Shown here: one piece after another, positions 1-6,645 of the stretch
Layout: the number at the start of each line of letters is the position of its first letter
Position numbering within the stretch: position 1 is the first letter of the stretch
Source: Macropodus opercularis
Taxonomy: Eukaryota > Chordata > Actinopteri > Anabantiformes > Osphronemidae
NCBI GenBank assembly: GCA_030770545.1
Contig: CM061092.1
Coordinates: 18,849,501 to 18,913,500 of the forward strand
Reading direction: 5' to 3'
Length of the DNA: 64,000 bases
Translations under genes and position numbers: made by a program
The notes under the pieces: generated by a model
The model's input: only the letters and a program-made list of their open reading frames with translations
Database searches by the model: none
What the model was told of the DNA's origin: nothing

Positions 1-35
1 ACTAGTCCTTATTACATCCAACTAAAGGCTGTTTT

Positions 36-108
36 CGAGCTAGCCAGGAGTCGAACCTAGAATCTTCTGATCCGTAGTCAGACGCGTTATCCATTGCGCC
101 ACTAGCCC
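36..108 (-). tRNA. tRNA-Arg-ACG: tRNA-Arg (ACG), unit 1
   Basis: A 73-nt tRNA read on the minus strand. The acceptor strands GGGCTAG and CTAGCTC pair with one G-U and leave discriminator G. The anticodon loop CTACGGA gives anticodon ACG (73-75), read as inosine-CG for CGU/CGC/CGA codons. The T arm contains the B-box motif GGTTCGACTCC and no intron is present. The body matches vertebrate tRNA-Arg-ACG as I remember it. The minus strand beyond the 3' end lacks TTTT as far as the window edge; in later units it lacks TTTT until past the neighbouring His gene. Confidence 0.96.
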
Positions 109-569
109 TGCGTTTGGGAGTGCATAGGTGTCACAATATTGCCTATACATCGTTGACAGGCAAACAAATATCTTCCCCCAGTTGTGGAGTTTGTCAGTTA
201 TCTGACAGTTTGCGAAGGTCGCAGGCGGCAAGAAAAGAAGCAGTAGTCATGTGTGTAGTTCTGAACTTTGCAACAACAAGCATAGCATTGAATGCAATAC
301 ATAATTGTCACAACATTGCATGTACCTGCTTAATATCGACAAAAATCTTCCTGCACGTACACGTTTACTGAGTTTGGCACTTATGTGACTGCTCGTGAAG
401 GTTGCAGGTGTCAGAAAGTGGACCAGACGTCTTTGTGTGTAGTTGTAATCTTTGTAACAGGAAGCATAGCATTTAATGCAATGATCACCAAAACAAACAA
501 GTTAAGGGACGTCACAGTGACGAGACTGGGATTCGAACCGCAAATGCTGCAGTTTCTGACCGGCTCTCA
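109..569. other. Spacer Arg-ACG to iMet, made of diverged duplicates
   Basis: No protein gene. Two related spacer blocks are visible: one from about 118 (GTGCATAGGTGTCACAATAT...) and one from about 297 (ATACATAATTGTCACAACAT...). Both resemble the stretch next to His at about 2710 (GTGCACACATGTCGCAACAT...). The right end holds a decayed tRNA-His half. Confidence 0.75.
518..554 (-). pseudogene. Decayed tRNA-His 3' half (one per unit)
   Basis: Aligned with the intact His gene and its flank (compare 2799-2835), about four fifths of bases match, including the T loop GGATTCGAACC and the TGCTGC segment. The flanking CACCAAAACAAA is also shared. The 5' half is missing. The CTCGTC end also resembles a tRNA-Ser acceptor, but the shared flank favours His. 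The same remnant lies 52 to 16 bp before every iMet gene (for example 22446-22482 in unit 6). Confidence 0.6.
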
Positions 570-641
570 AGCAGAGTGGCGCAGCGGAAGCGTGCTGGGC
601 CCATAACCCAGAGGTCGATGGATCGAAACCATCCTCTGCTA
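570..641 (+). tRNA. tRNA-iMet-CAT: Initiator tRNA-Met (CAT), unit 1
   Basis: A 72-nt initiator tRNA. Hallmarks are the A1-U72 pair, the three G-C pairs (CTGGG/CCCAG) below the anticodon loop CCCATAA, and the T arm GATGGATCGAAACCATC with A in place of T54. Anticodon CAT is at 602-604. Vertebrate initiator tRNA has the same body as I remember it. It delivers Met to the 40S subunit with eIF2. The first TTTT-type terminator is TTTTT at 691-695, about 50 bp downstream. Confidence 0.97.
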
Positions 642-690
642 ATTGCGTTAGTGTTTGCCGTCAAGCTGTGTGACTAACACAGGGTATATG

Positions 691-695
691 TTTTT
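691..695 (+). terminator. Likely Pol III terminator of iMet (T5)
   Basis: First run of four or more T after the iMet gene, 50 bp past its 3' end; the same spacing holds in the other units I looked at. Pol III termination at T runs is established; use of this one is inferred. Confidence 0.55.
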
Positions 696-743
696 GCCGT
701 TTGCATTAAAGCACAAGTGTTCAGGGTTCTTTCCACCTCTTAA

Positions 744-860
744 TGGTTCAGCGATCTGTATGTAAAGCCACTGTGGACATTCCACCCCGAGTCGCCCGTC
801 TCAGGCCAGCCTGGCATTAGTGCTTTCTTTGTTAGCCATGCATCAATTGCTTCCTTTTAA
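744..860. other. 5' flank of Leu-TAG, paralogous to 5' flank of Leu-AAG
   Basis: The block starting GATCTGTATGTAAAGCCACT at 750 recurs with modest divergence from about 2125 in front of Leu-AAG, showing that gene and flank were duplicated together. Confidence 0.7.
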
Positions 861-942
861 GGTAGTGTGGCCGAGTGGTCTAAGGCGCTGGATTTAGGCT
901 CCAGTCTCAATTGAGGCGTGGGTTCAAATCCCACCGCTGCCA
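861..942 (+). tRNA. tRNA-Leu-TAG: tRNA-Leu (TAG), unit 1
   Basis: An 82-nt class II tRNA with a long variable arm. Acceptor GGTAGTG pairs with CGCTGCC; A box is TGGCCGAGTGG and B box GGTTCAAATCC. Anticodon loop TTTAGGC gives TAG at 895-897, decoding CUA/CUG-type Leu codons. TTTTT follows the discriminator A at once. Units 2-5 carry A instead of G in the acceptor 3' strand (CACTGCC), which restores a U-A pair in place of U-G. Confidence 0.97.
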
Positions 943-947
943 TTTTT
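943..947 (+). terminator. Pol III terminator of Leu-TAG (T5)
   Basis: TTTTT directly abutting the 3' end of the gene. It is shortened to TTTT in units 17-19 and lost in units 15-16. Confidence 0.75.
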
Positions 948-1026
948 GCATCTTCCGGGAGGCAATAGCAGGCAGTAATCTCCATGAACGTTTAGTGGGT
1001 GACTGGGCCGTCAAGCTTGACGTGTA

Positions 1027-1082
1027 GCTGGGTTTAGGCTCCAGTCCCAATTGAGGCATGGCTTCAAATCCAACCACTGAAA
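1027..1082 (+). pseudogene. tRNA-Leu 3' fragment, unit 1
   Basis: Matches the Leu-TAG gene from the anticodon stem to the 3' end (GCTGGGTTTAGGCTCCAG... CCACTGAAA) with substitutions in the variable arm, B box and acceptor. The upstream half is not recognisable beyond a possible GGCCG. The acceptor cannot pair, so it is a dead copy. Confidence 0.8.
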
Positions 1083-1485
1083 TTTGCGTAGTTAGTCCGT
1101 GAGTGACTGAGCTTTGAAAGTTTTTTTAAAAAAAAAATCAGATGGTGTTCATGAGAGAGAGCAGCTGACTGCAGTCCTTGAGAAGCCCGTTCAACTTAGC
1201 GTAGAGAGTCAACAGTGGTGTGACACGTGAGTGACCGAAAATGAGATACGCTCCTGCACTTCTGTTCACCTGCGGTTCATGACAAACTGATTGCAGTAGT
1301 TGGGATGAGAAACTAAAAGTTCTTGCACAAACTGTTTTGGTATCGCAGTCTGAGTGGTATTTTTCCAATGTTCTTCGGAGCGAAGGTGTGCGGCAATGGC
1401 ACGGAGGACACGTGGTCAGCAAACCTTACCGTGGATTATGGAAGGCCTGCATGCAAAGACCACAACTTCCAAGACCTTTTTCTGT
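1083..1485. other. Spacer with T/A tract
   Basis: No tRNA and no credible coding region. It contains the T7A10 tract at 1121-1137 and otherwise unique-looking sequence conserved in all units. Reading frames of up to 94 codons on the minus strand persist only because the units are near-identical. Confidence 0.6.
1121..1137. repeat. T7A10 homopolymer junction tract
   Basis: A T run followed directly by an A run. The junction moves between units while the total stays 17 in 19 of 20 units. Confidence 0.9.
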
Positions 1486-1546
1486 GGCAGTGTGGCCGAG
1501 CACCCAAGGCGCTGGATTAAGGCTCCAGTCTCATTTAAGGTGTGGG
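1486..1546 (+). pseudogene. Truncated tRNA-Leu (AAG) pseudogene, unit 1
   Basis: Begins like the Leu-AAG gene (GGCAGTGTGGCCGAG), has CACCC where the D loop GTGGTCT should be, keeps a perfect anticodon arm with loop TTAAGGC, and stops after the variable arm at GGTGTGGG. The T arm, B box and acceptor 3' strand are gone. Its downstream flank is paralogous to that of Leu-AAG. Confidence 0.85.
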
Positions 1547-1672
1547 ATCTCTTAGAAAGTTCTAAATTTATCAAAACGTAACCTCACAATGTACAAACTT
1601 TCAGGCGTGGTAAATTCTCACATGAGTTCAAGTTTCTCACGAATCCACTAGTGCCCCATGTGTGCGATACTG

Positions 1673-1782
1673 CTTCACGCTGAGCTGTAACAATCAAGCA
1701 GGTTTTGTGGAAACACCTTTGGCCAGACACACACTTCTTTGTATAGTAAGTTTGGAGTTCAAGGATCCAAGAGGTTAGGTAC
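1673..1782 (+). repeat. Inverted repeat, left arm
   Basis: The reverse complement matches 2004-2113 at roughly 87 percent by eye, including CCTAACCTCTT and TTCCACAAAACC; 221 bp separate the arms. It is present in all complete units. Confidence 0.8.
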
Positions 1783-2003
1783 AGTGTCATTTCTTTTTCG
1801 TGAACTGGTGCCTTTACACAGAACCAGTAGAAGCCTTTATTTCAAGGGGGCCCTAATGTGTAGGGGTTTCTCTTGTTTTTAAATCCGTCTGATTTGGAGA
1901 ATCTATGAACAAGTAATGGTGTAGGAGGCTGTAAATTGTTCATTGTGAGTCAAAATCTACCTGCAAACACTTTAGAGTTAAGCTCTGTGTTTGAAAATAC
2001 ATT

Positions 2004-2113
2004 GCACCTAACCTCTTAGATCCTTGAACTCAAAACCTACTATACAATAAAGTGCGTGTCTGGTCAAAGGTACTTCCACAAAACCCACTTGACTGTTAGA
2101 GCTCAGCGTCAAG
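2004..2113 (-). repeat. Inverted repeat, right arm
   Basis: Partner of the arm at 1673-1782. A third, direct-orientation relative with a 36-bp insertion lies at about 2427-2550 after Leu-AAG. Confidence 0.8.
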
Positions 2114-2201
2114 TAAAATTGTATGATCTGTATGTAAAGCCACTATGGATATTCCACCCTGAGTCGCCTGTCTTAGGTCACACTGGCGTAATTGCTTTTT
2201 T

Positions 2202-2226
2202 GCTTTGCTTTGCTTTGCTTTGCTTT
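2202..2226 (+). repeat. (GCTTT)5 microsatellite before Leu-AAG
   Basis: Five copies here, 3 to 7 in other units; it ends three bases before the 5' end of Leu-AAG, so it lies where TFIIIB normally sits on a Pol III gene. Confidence 0.9.
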
Positions 2227-2229
2227 TAA

Positions 2230-2311
2230 GGTAGTGTGGCCGAGTGGTCTAAGGCGCTGGATTAAGGCTCCAGTCTCATTTGAGGCGTGGGTTCAAATCC
2301 CACCACTGCCA
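2230..2311 (+). tRNA. tRNA-Leu-AAG: tRNA-Leu (AAG), unit 1
   Basis: An 82-nt class II tRNA differing from Leu-TAG at three positions: the wobble base (loop TTAAGGC, anticodon AAG at 2264-2266), one base of the variable arm and one acceptor base (CACTGCC). A and B boxes are identical. Decodes CUU/CUC as inosine-AG. No TTTT follows on the + strand until 2623-2626, about 312 bp away and next to the 3' end of the convergent Arg-TCG gene. Confidence 0.97.
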
Positions 2312-2626
2312 AAACGCTCTGAGGCCAACAAAGCGTAACCTCTCAAAGTGCAGACATGTAGCGAATTCCCGTACGACTTCAAGTTTCTCATGAATCCACT
2401 AGTGCCCCATGTGTATGATTCTACCTCACGCTGAGCCGTAACAATCAAGTAGGTTGTGTGGAAGCACCTTTGGTTGCACTCTGAGCTATACCTGCGTAGG
2501 CATTGTCCACACACTTCTTTGTATTACAGGTTTGGAGCTTGGGTACAATACAATTTCTTTCTCCTAAGCTTCTGCCATTACACGGAACACTTAACTACAC
2601 CCTAGTAGTAAACTAAAGGCTGTTTT
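2312..2626. other. Convergent intergenic stretch without T4 on either strand
   Basis: Lies between the convergent Leu-AAG (+) and Arg-TCG (-). Between AAAA at 2311-2314 and TTTT at 2623-2626 neither TTTT nor AAAA occurs. No gene is seen. It is paralogous to the sequence after the Leu pseudogene (from about 1580). Confidence 0.75.
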
Positions 2627-2699
2627 CGAGCTAGCCAGGAGTCGAACCTAGAATCTTCTGATCCGAAGTCAGACGCGTTATCCATTACGCCACTAGCCC
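2627..2699 (-). tRNA. tRNA-Arg-TCG: tRNA-Arg (TCG), unit 1
   Basis: A 73-nt tRNA differing from Arg-ACG of the same unit at two positions: base 34 (loop CTTCGGA, anticodon TCG) and base 13 of the D stem (T for C). All other bases, including the B box and the TTTTCGAGC context of the 3' end, are the same. It decodes CGA/CGG. No TTTT occurs on the minus strand until about 310 bp downstream. I saw no variant in the later copies. Confidence 0.96.
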
Positions 2700-2776
2700 T
2701 GCTTTAGCTTGTGCACACATGTCGCAACATTGCCTGTACGCGATTGACAGCGACAAAGAGCATTGCATTGAACACC

Positions 2777-2780
2777 AAAA
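2777..2780 (-). terminator. Likely Pol III terminator of His (T4)
   Basis: AAAA on the + strand, TTTT on the minus strand, 19 bp beyond the His 3' end. It would also be the first T4 for any read-through transcript from Arg-ACG. Confidence 0.6.
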
Positions 2781-2798
2781 CAAAGAAGAAGGTATCAG

Positions 2799-2870
2799 TG
2801 CCGTGACCCGGATTCGAACCGGGGTTGCAGCGGCCACAACGCAGAGTACTAACCACTATACGATCACGGC
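2799..2870 (-). tRNA. tRNA-His-GTG: tRNA-His (GTG), unit 1, anticodon-stem mismatch
   Basis: A 72-nt tRNA (G-1 is added after transcription in eukaryotes). Acceptor GCCGTGA pairs with TCACGGC; loop TTGTGGC gives GTG (2835-2837). D arm GTATAGTGGTTAGTAC and B box GGTTCGAATCC match vertebrate His. This copy alone has CGCTG instead of CGCAG in the anticodon stem, giving a U28-U42 mismatch. Confidence 0.92.
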
Positions 2871-2942
2871 TGGGTTGCTGCAACTGTGCCTCCGTGCGAG
2901 GTAAACAACTAGTGCTTATTACATCCAACTAAAGGCTGTTTT

Positions 2943-3015
2943 CGAGCTAGCCAGGAGTCGAACCTAGAATCTTCTGATCCGTAGTCAGACGCGTTATCCA
3001 TTGCGCCACTAGCCC
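2943..3015 (-). tRNA. tRNA-Arg-ACG: tRNA-Arg (ACG), unit 2
   Basis: Consensus copy. 72 bp without TTTT separate its 3' end from the 5' end of His at 2870. Confidence 0.96.
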
Positions 3016-3094
3016 TGCGTTTGGGAGTGCATAGGTGTCACAATATTGCCTATACATCGTTGACAGGCAAACAAATATCTTCCCCCAGTTGTGG

Positions 3095-3494
3095 AGTTTG
3101 TCAGTTATCTGACAGTTTGCGAAGGTCGCAGGCGGCAAGAAAAGAAGCAGTAGTCATGTGTGTAGTTCTGAACTTTGCAACAACAAGCATAGCATTGAAT
3201 GCAATACATAATTGTCACAACATTGCATGTACCTGCTTAATATCGACAAAAATCTTCCTGCACGTACACGTTTACTGAGTTTGGCACTTATGTCAGTTTG
3301 TCAGTTATCTGACAGTTTGCGAAGGTCGCAGGCGGCAAGAAAAGAAGCAGTAGTCATGTGTGTAGTTCTGAACTTTGCAACATCAAGCATAGCATTGAAT
3401 GCAATACATAATTGTCACAACATTGCATGTACCTGCTTAATATCGACAAAAATCTTCCTGCACGTACACGTTTACTGAGTTTGGCACTTATGTG
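3095..3494 (+). repeat. 200-bp tandem duplication in spacer
   Basis: GTCAGTTATCTGACAG at 3100 recurs 200 bp later at 3300. The two copies differ by one base in the stretch compared (CAACAACAAG against CAACATCAAG). Found only in unit 2. Confidence 0.92.
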
Positions 3495-3676
3495 ACTGCT
3501 CGTGAAGGTTGCAGGTGTCAGAAAGTGGACCAGACGTCTTTGTGTGTAGTTGTAATCTTTGTAACAGGAAGCATAGCATTTAATGCAATGATCACCAAAA
3601 CAAACAAGTTAAGAGACGTCACAGTGACGAGACTGGGATTCGAACCGCAAATGCTGCAGTTTCTGACCGGCTCTCA

Positions 3677-3748
3677 AGCAGAGTGGCGCAGCGGAAGCGT
3701 GCTGGGCCCATAACCCAGAGGTCGATGGATCGAAACCATCCTCTGCTA
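3677..3748 (+). tRNA. tRNA-iMet-CAT: Initiator tRNA-Met (CAT), unit 2
   Basis: Consensus copy. Confidence 0.97.
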
Positions 3749-3967
3749 ATTGCGTTAGTGTTCGCCGTCAAGCTGTGTGATTAACACAGGGTATATGTTT
3801 TTGCCGTTTGCATTAAAGCACAAGTGTTCAGGGTTCTTTCCACCTCTTAATGGTTCAGCGATCTGTATGTAAAGCCACTGTGGACATTCCACCCCGAGTC
3901 GCCCGTCTCAGGCCAGCCTGGCATTAGTGCTTTCTTTGTTAGCCATGCATCAATTGCTTCCTTTTAA

Positions 3968-4049
3968 GGTAGTGTGGCCGAGTGGTCTAAGGCGCTGGAT
4001 TTAGGCTCCAGTCTCAATTGAGGCGTGGGTTCAAATCCCACCACTGCCA
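3968..4049 (+). tRNA. tRNA-Leu-TAG: tRNA-Leu (TAG), unit 2
   Basis: Intact; acceptor variant CACTGCC (U6-A67). TTTTT follows. Confidence 0.97.
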
Positions 4050-4133
4050 TTTTTGCATCTTCCGGGAGGCAATAGCAGGCAGTAATCTCCATGAACGTTT
4101 AGTGGGTGACTGGGCCGTCAAGCTTGACGTGTA

Positions 4134-4189
4134 GCTGGGTTTAGGCTCCAGTCCCAATTGAGGCATGGCTTCAAATCCAACCACTGAAA
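4134..4189 (+). pseudogene. tRNA-Leu 3' fragment, unit 2
   Basis: Same dead copy as in unit 1. Confidence 0.8.
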
Positions 4190-4592
4190 TTTGCGTAGTT
4201 AGTCCGTGAGTGACTGAGCTTTGAAAGTTTTTTTAAAAAAAAAATCAGATGGTGTTCATGAGAGAGAGCAGCTGACTGCAGTCCTTGAGAAGCCCGTTCA
4301 ACTTAGCGTAGAGAGTCAACAGTGGTGTGACACGTGAGTGACCGAAAATGAGATACGCTCCTGCACTTCTGTTCACCTGCGGTTCATGACAAACTGATTG
4401 CAGTAGTTGGGATGAGAAACTAAAAGTTCTTGCACAAACTGTTTTGGTATCGCAGTCTGAGTGGTATTTTTCCAATGTTCTTCGGAGCGAAGGTGTGCGG
4501 CAATGGCACGGAGGACACGTGGTCAGCAAACCTTACCGTGGATTATGGAAGGCCTGCATGCAAAGACCACAACTTCCAAGACCTTTTTCTGT

Positions 4593-4653
4593 GGCAGTGT
4601 GGCCGAGCACCCAAGGCGCTGGATTAAAGCTCCAGTCTCATTTAAGGTGTGGG
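4593..4653 (+). pseudogene. Truncated tRNA-Leu (AAG) pseudogene, unit 2
   Basis: Same truncation as unit 1; loop context TTAAAGC instead of TTAAGGC, shared by units 2-5. Confidence 0.85.
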
Positions 4654-5331
4654 ATCTCTTAGAAAGTTCTAAATTTATCAAAGCGTAACCTCACAATGTA
4701 CAAACTTTCAGGCGTGGTAAATTCTCGCATGAGTTCAAGTTTCTCACGAATCCACTAGTGCCCCATGTGTGCGATACTGCTTCACGCTGAGCTGTAACAA
4801 TCAAGCAGGTTTTGTGGAAACACCTTTGGCCAGACACACACTTCTTTGTATAGTAAGTTTGGAGTTCAAGGATCCAAGAGGTTAGGTACAGTGTCATTTC
4901 TTTTTCGTGAACTGGTGCCTTTACACAGAACCAGTAGAAGCCTTTATTTCAAGGGGGCCCTAATGTGTAGGGGTTTCTCTTGTTTTTAAATCCGTCTGAT
5001 TTGGAGAATCTATGAACAAGTAATGGTGTAGGAGGCTGTAAATTGTTCATTGTGAGTCAAAATCTACCTGCAAACACTTTAGAGTTAAGCTCTGTGTTTG
5101 AAAATACATTGCACCTAACCTCTTAGATCCTTGAACTCAAAACCTACTATACAATAAAGTGCGTGTCTGGTCAAAGGTACTTCCACAAAACCCACTTGAC
5201 TGTTAGAGCTCAGCGTCAAGTAAAATTGTATGATCTGTATGTAAAACCACTATGGATATTCCACCCTGAGTCGCCTGTCTTAGGTCACACTGGCGTAATT
5301 GCTTTTTTGCTTTGCTTTGCTTTGCTTTTAA

Positions 5332-5412
5332 GGTAGTGTGGCCGAGTGGTCTAAGGCGCTGGTTAAGGCTCCAGTCTCGTTTGAGGCGTGGGTTCAAATC
5401 CCACCACTGCCA
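5332..5412 (+). tRNA. tRNA-Leu-AAG: tRNA-Leu (AAG), unit 2, 1-nt deletion
   Basis: 81 nt: one A is missing from the anticodon stem (GCTGGTTAAGG against GCTGGATTAAGG), leaving four stem bases on the 5' side against five. Also G for A in the variable arm. Probably impaired. Confidence 0.8.
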
Positions 5413-5723
5413 AAACGCTCTGAGGCCAACAAAGCGTAACCTCTCAAAGTGCAGATATGTAGCGAATTCCCGTACGACTTCAAGTTTCTCATGAATCCAC
5501 TAGTGCCCCATGTGTATGATTCTACCTCTGAGCCGTAACAATCAAGTAGGTTGTGTGGAAGCACCTTTGGTTGCACTCTGAGCTATACCTGCGTAGGCAT
5601 TGTCCACACACTTCTTTGTATTATAGGTTTGGAGCTTGGGTACAATACAATTTCTTTCTCCTAAGCTTCTGCCATTACACGGAACACTTAACTACACCCT
5701 AGTAGTAAACTAAAGGCTGTTTT

Positions 5724-5796
5724 CGAGCTAGCCAGGAGTCGAACCTAGAATCTTCTGATCCGAAGTCAGACGCGTTATCCATTACGCCACTAGCCC
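5724..5796 (-). tRNA. tRNA-Arg-TCG: tRNA-Arg (TCG), unit 2
   Basis: Consensus copy. Confidence 0.96.
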
Positions 5797-5895
5797 TGCT
5801 TTAGCTTGTGCACACATGTCGCAACATTGCCTGTACGCGATTGACAGCGACAAAGAGCATTGCATTGAACACCAAAACAAAGAAGAAGGTATCAG

Positions 5896-5967
5896 TGCCG
5901 TGACCCGGATTCGAACCGGGGTTGCTGCGGCCACAACGCAGAGTACAAACCACTATACGATCACGGC
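5896..5967 (-). tRNA. tRNA-His-GTG: tRNA-His (GTG), unit 2
   Basis: Stems intact; conserved A21 of the D loop is T (GGTTTGTAC on the minus strand). Confidence 0.93.
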
Positions 5968-6039
5968 TGGGTTGCTGCAACTGTGCCTCCGTGCGAGGTA
6001 AACAACTAGTGCTTATTACATCCAACTAAAGGCTGTTTT

Positions 6040-6112
6040 CGAGCTAGCCAGGAGTCGAACCTAGAATCTTCTGATCCGTAGTCAGACGCGTTATCCATTG
6101 CGCCACTAGCCC
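6040..6112 (-). tRNA. tRNA-Arg-ACG: tRNA-Arg (ACG), unit 3
   Basis: Consensus copy. Confidence 0.96.
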
Positions 6113-6573
6113 TGCGTTTGGGAGTGCATAGGTGTCACAATATTGCCTATACATCGTTGACAGGCAAACAAATATCTTCCCCCAGTTGTGGAGTTTGTCA
6201 GTTATCTGACAGTTTGCGAAGGTCGCAGGCGGCAAGAAAAGAAGCAGTAGTCATGTGTGTAGTTCTGAACTTTGCAACAACAAGCATAGCATTGAATGCA
6301 ATACATAATTGTCACAACATTGCATGTACCTGCTTAATATCGACAAAAATCTTCCTGCACGTACACGTTTACTGAGTTTGGCACTTATGTGACTGCTCGT
6401 GAAGGTTGCAGGTGTCAGAAAGTGGACCAGACGTCTTTGTGTGTAGTTGTAATCTTTGTAACAGGAAGCATAGCATTTAATGCAATGATCACCAAAACAA
6501 ACAAGTTAAGGGACGTCACAGTGACGAGACTGGGATTCGAACCGCAAATGCTGCAGTTTCTGACCGGCTCTCA

Positions 6574-6645
6574 AGCAGAGTGGCGCAGCGGAAGCGTGCT
6601 GGGCCCATAACCCAGAGGTCGATGGATCGAAACCATCCTCTGCTA
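6574..6645 (+). tRNA. tRNA-iMet-CAT: Initiator tRNA-Met (CAT), unit 3
   Basis: Consensus copy. Confidence 0.97.

Larger units (their letters stand above)
1547..2229. other. Spacer with 110-bp inverted repeat and GCTTT tract
   Basis: No gene. The left part (to about 1795) is paralogous to the region after Leu-AAG (2312-2580). It contains both arms of an imperfect inverted repeat, then a copy of the Leu 5' flank block and a GCTTT tract ending three bases before Leu-AAG. Confidence 0.7.
1..2907. repeat. tRNA array unit 1 (reference unit)
   Basis: First complete copy of the tandem unit, here taken to run from the ACTAGT about 35 bp left of Arg-ACG to the base before the next one. It carries six tRNA genes, a decayed His half, a Leu 3' fragment and a truncated Leu pseudogene. 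It has five GCTTT copies, which gives 2,907 bp against the 2,897-bp basic unit with three copies. T/A tract is T7A10. The unit phase is arbitrary because both window edges lie within the array or at its chosen boundary. Confidence 0.95.
2908..6004. repeat. tRNA array unit 2, with 200-bp internal duplication
   Basis: 3,097 bp. The length is explained by a 200-bp tandem duplication, four GCTTT copies, a 1-nt deletion in Leu-AAG and a 4-bp deletion near 5527. T/A tract T7A10. Confidence 0.95.

Noticed and set aside
40..231. 63-codon frame on the minus strand repeated in every unit
   Set aside because: Its C-terminal part is a translation of the Arg-ACG gene and the rest is spacer; conservation follows from the repeat, not from protein selection.
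518..554. Remnant of tRNA-Ser
   Set aside because: The CTCGTC end fits Ser, but the continuous match with the His gene and its shared CACCAAAACAAA flank is better explained by a decayed His copy.
1138..1422. 94-codon minus-strand frame conserved in nearly all units
   Set aside because: No recognisable domain, no codon-position bias among the variants seen, and unit 6 and unit 16 break it by indels. It is treated as a spacer artefact.
2704..2928. 74-codon minus-strand frame covering tRNA-His
   Set aside because: Its middle is the translated His gene; such peptides often enter databases as hypothetical proteins.
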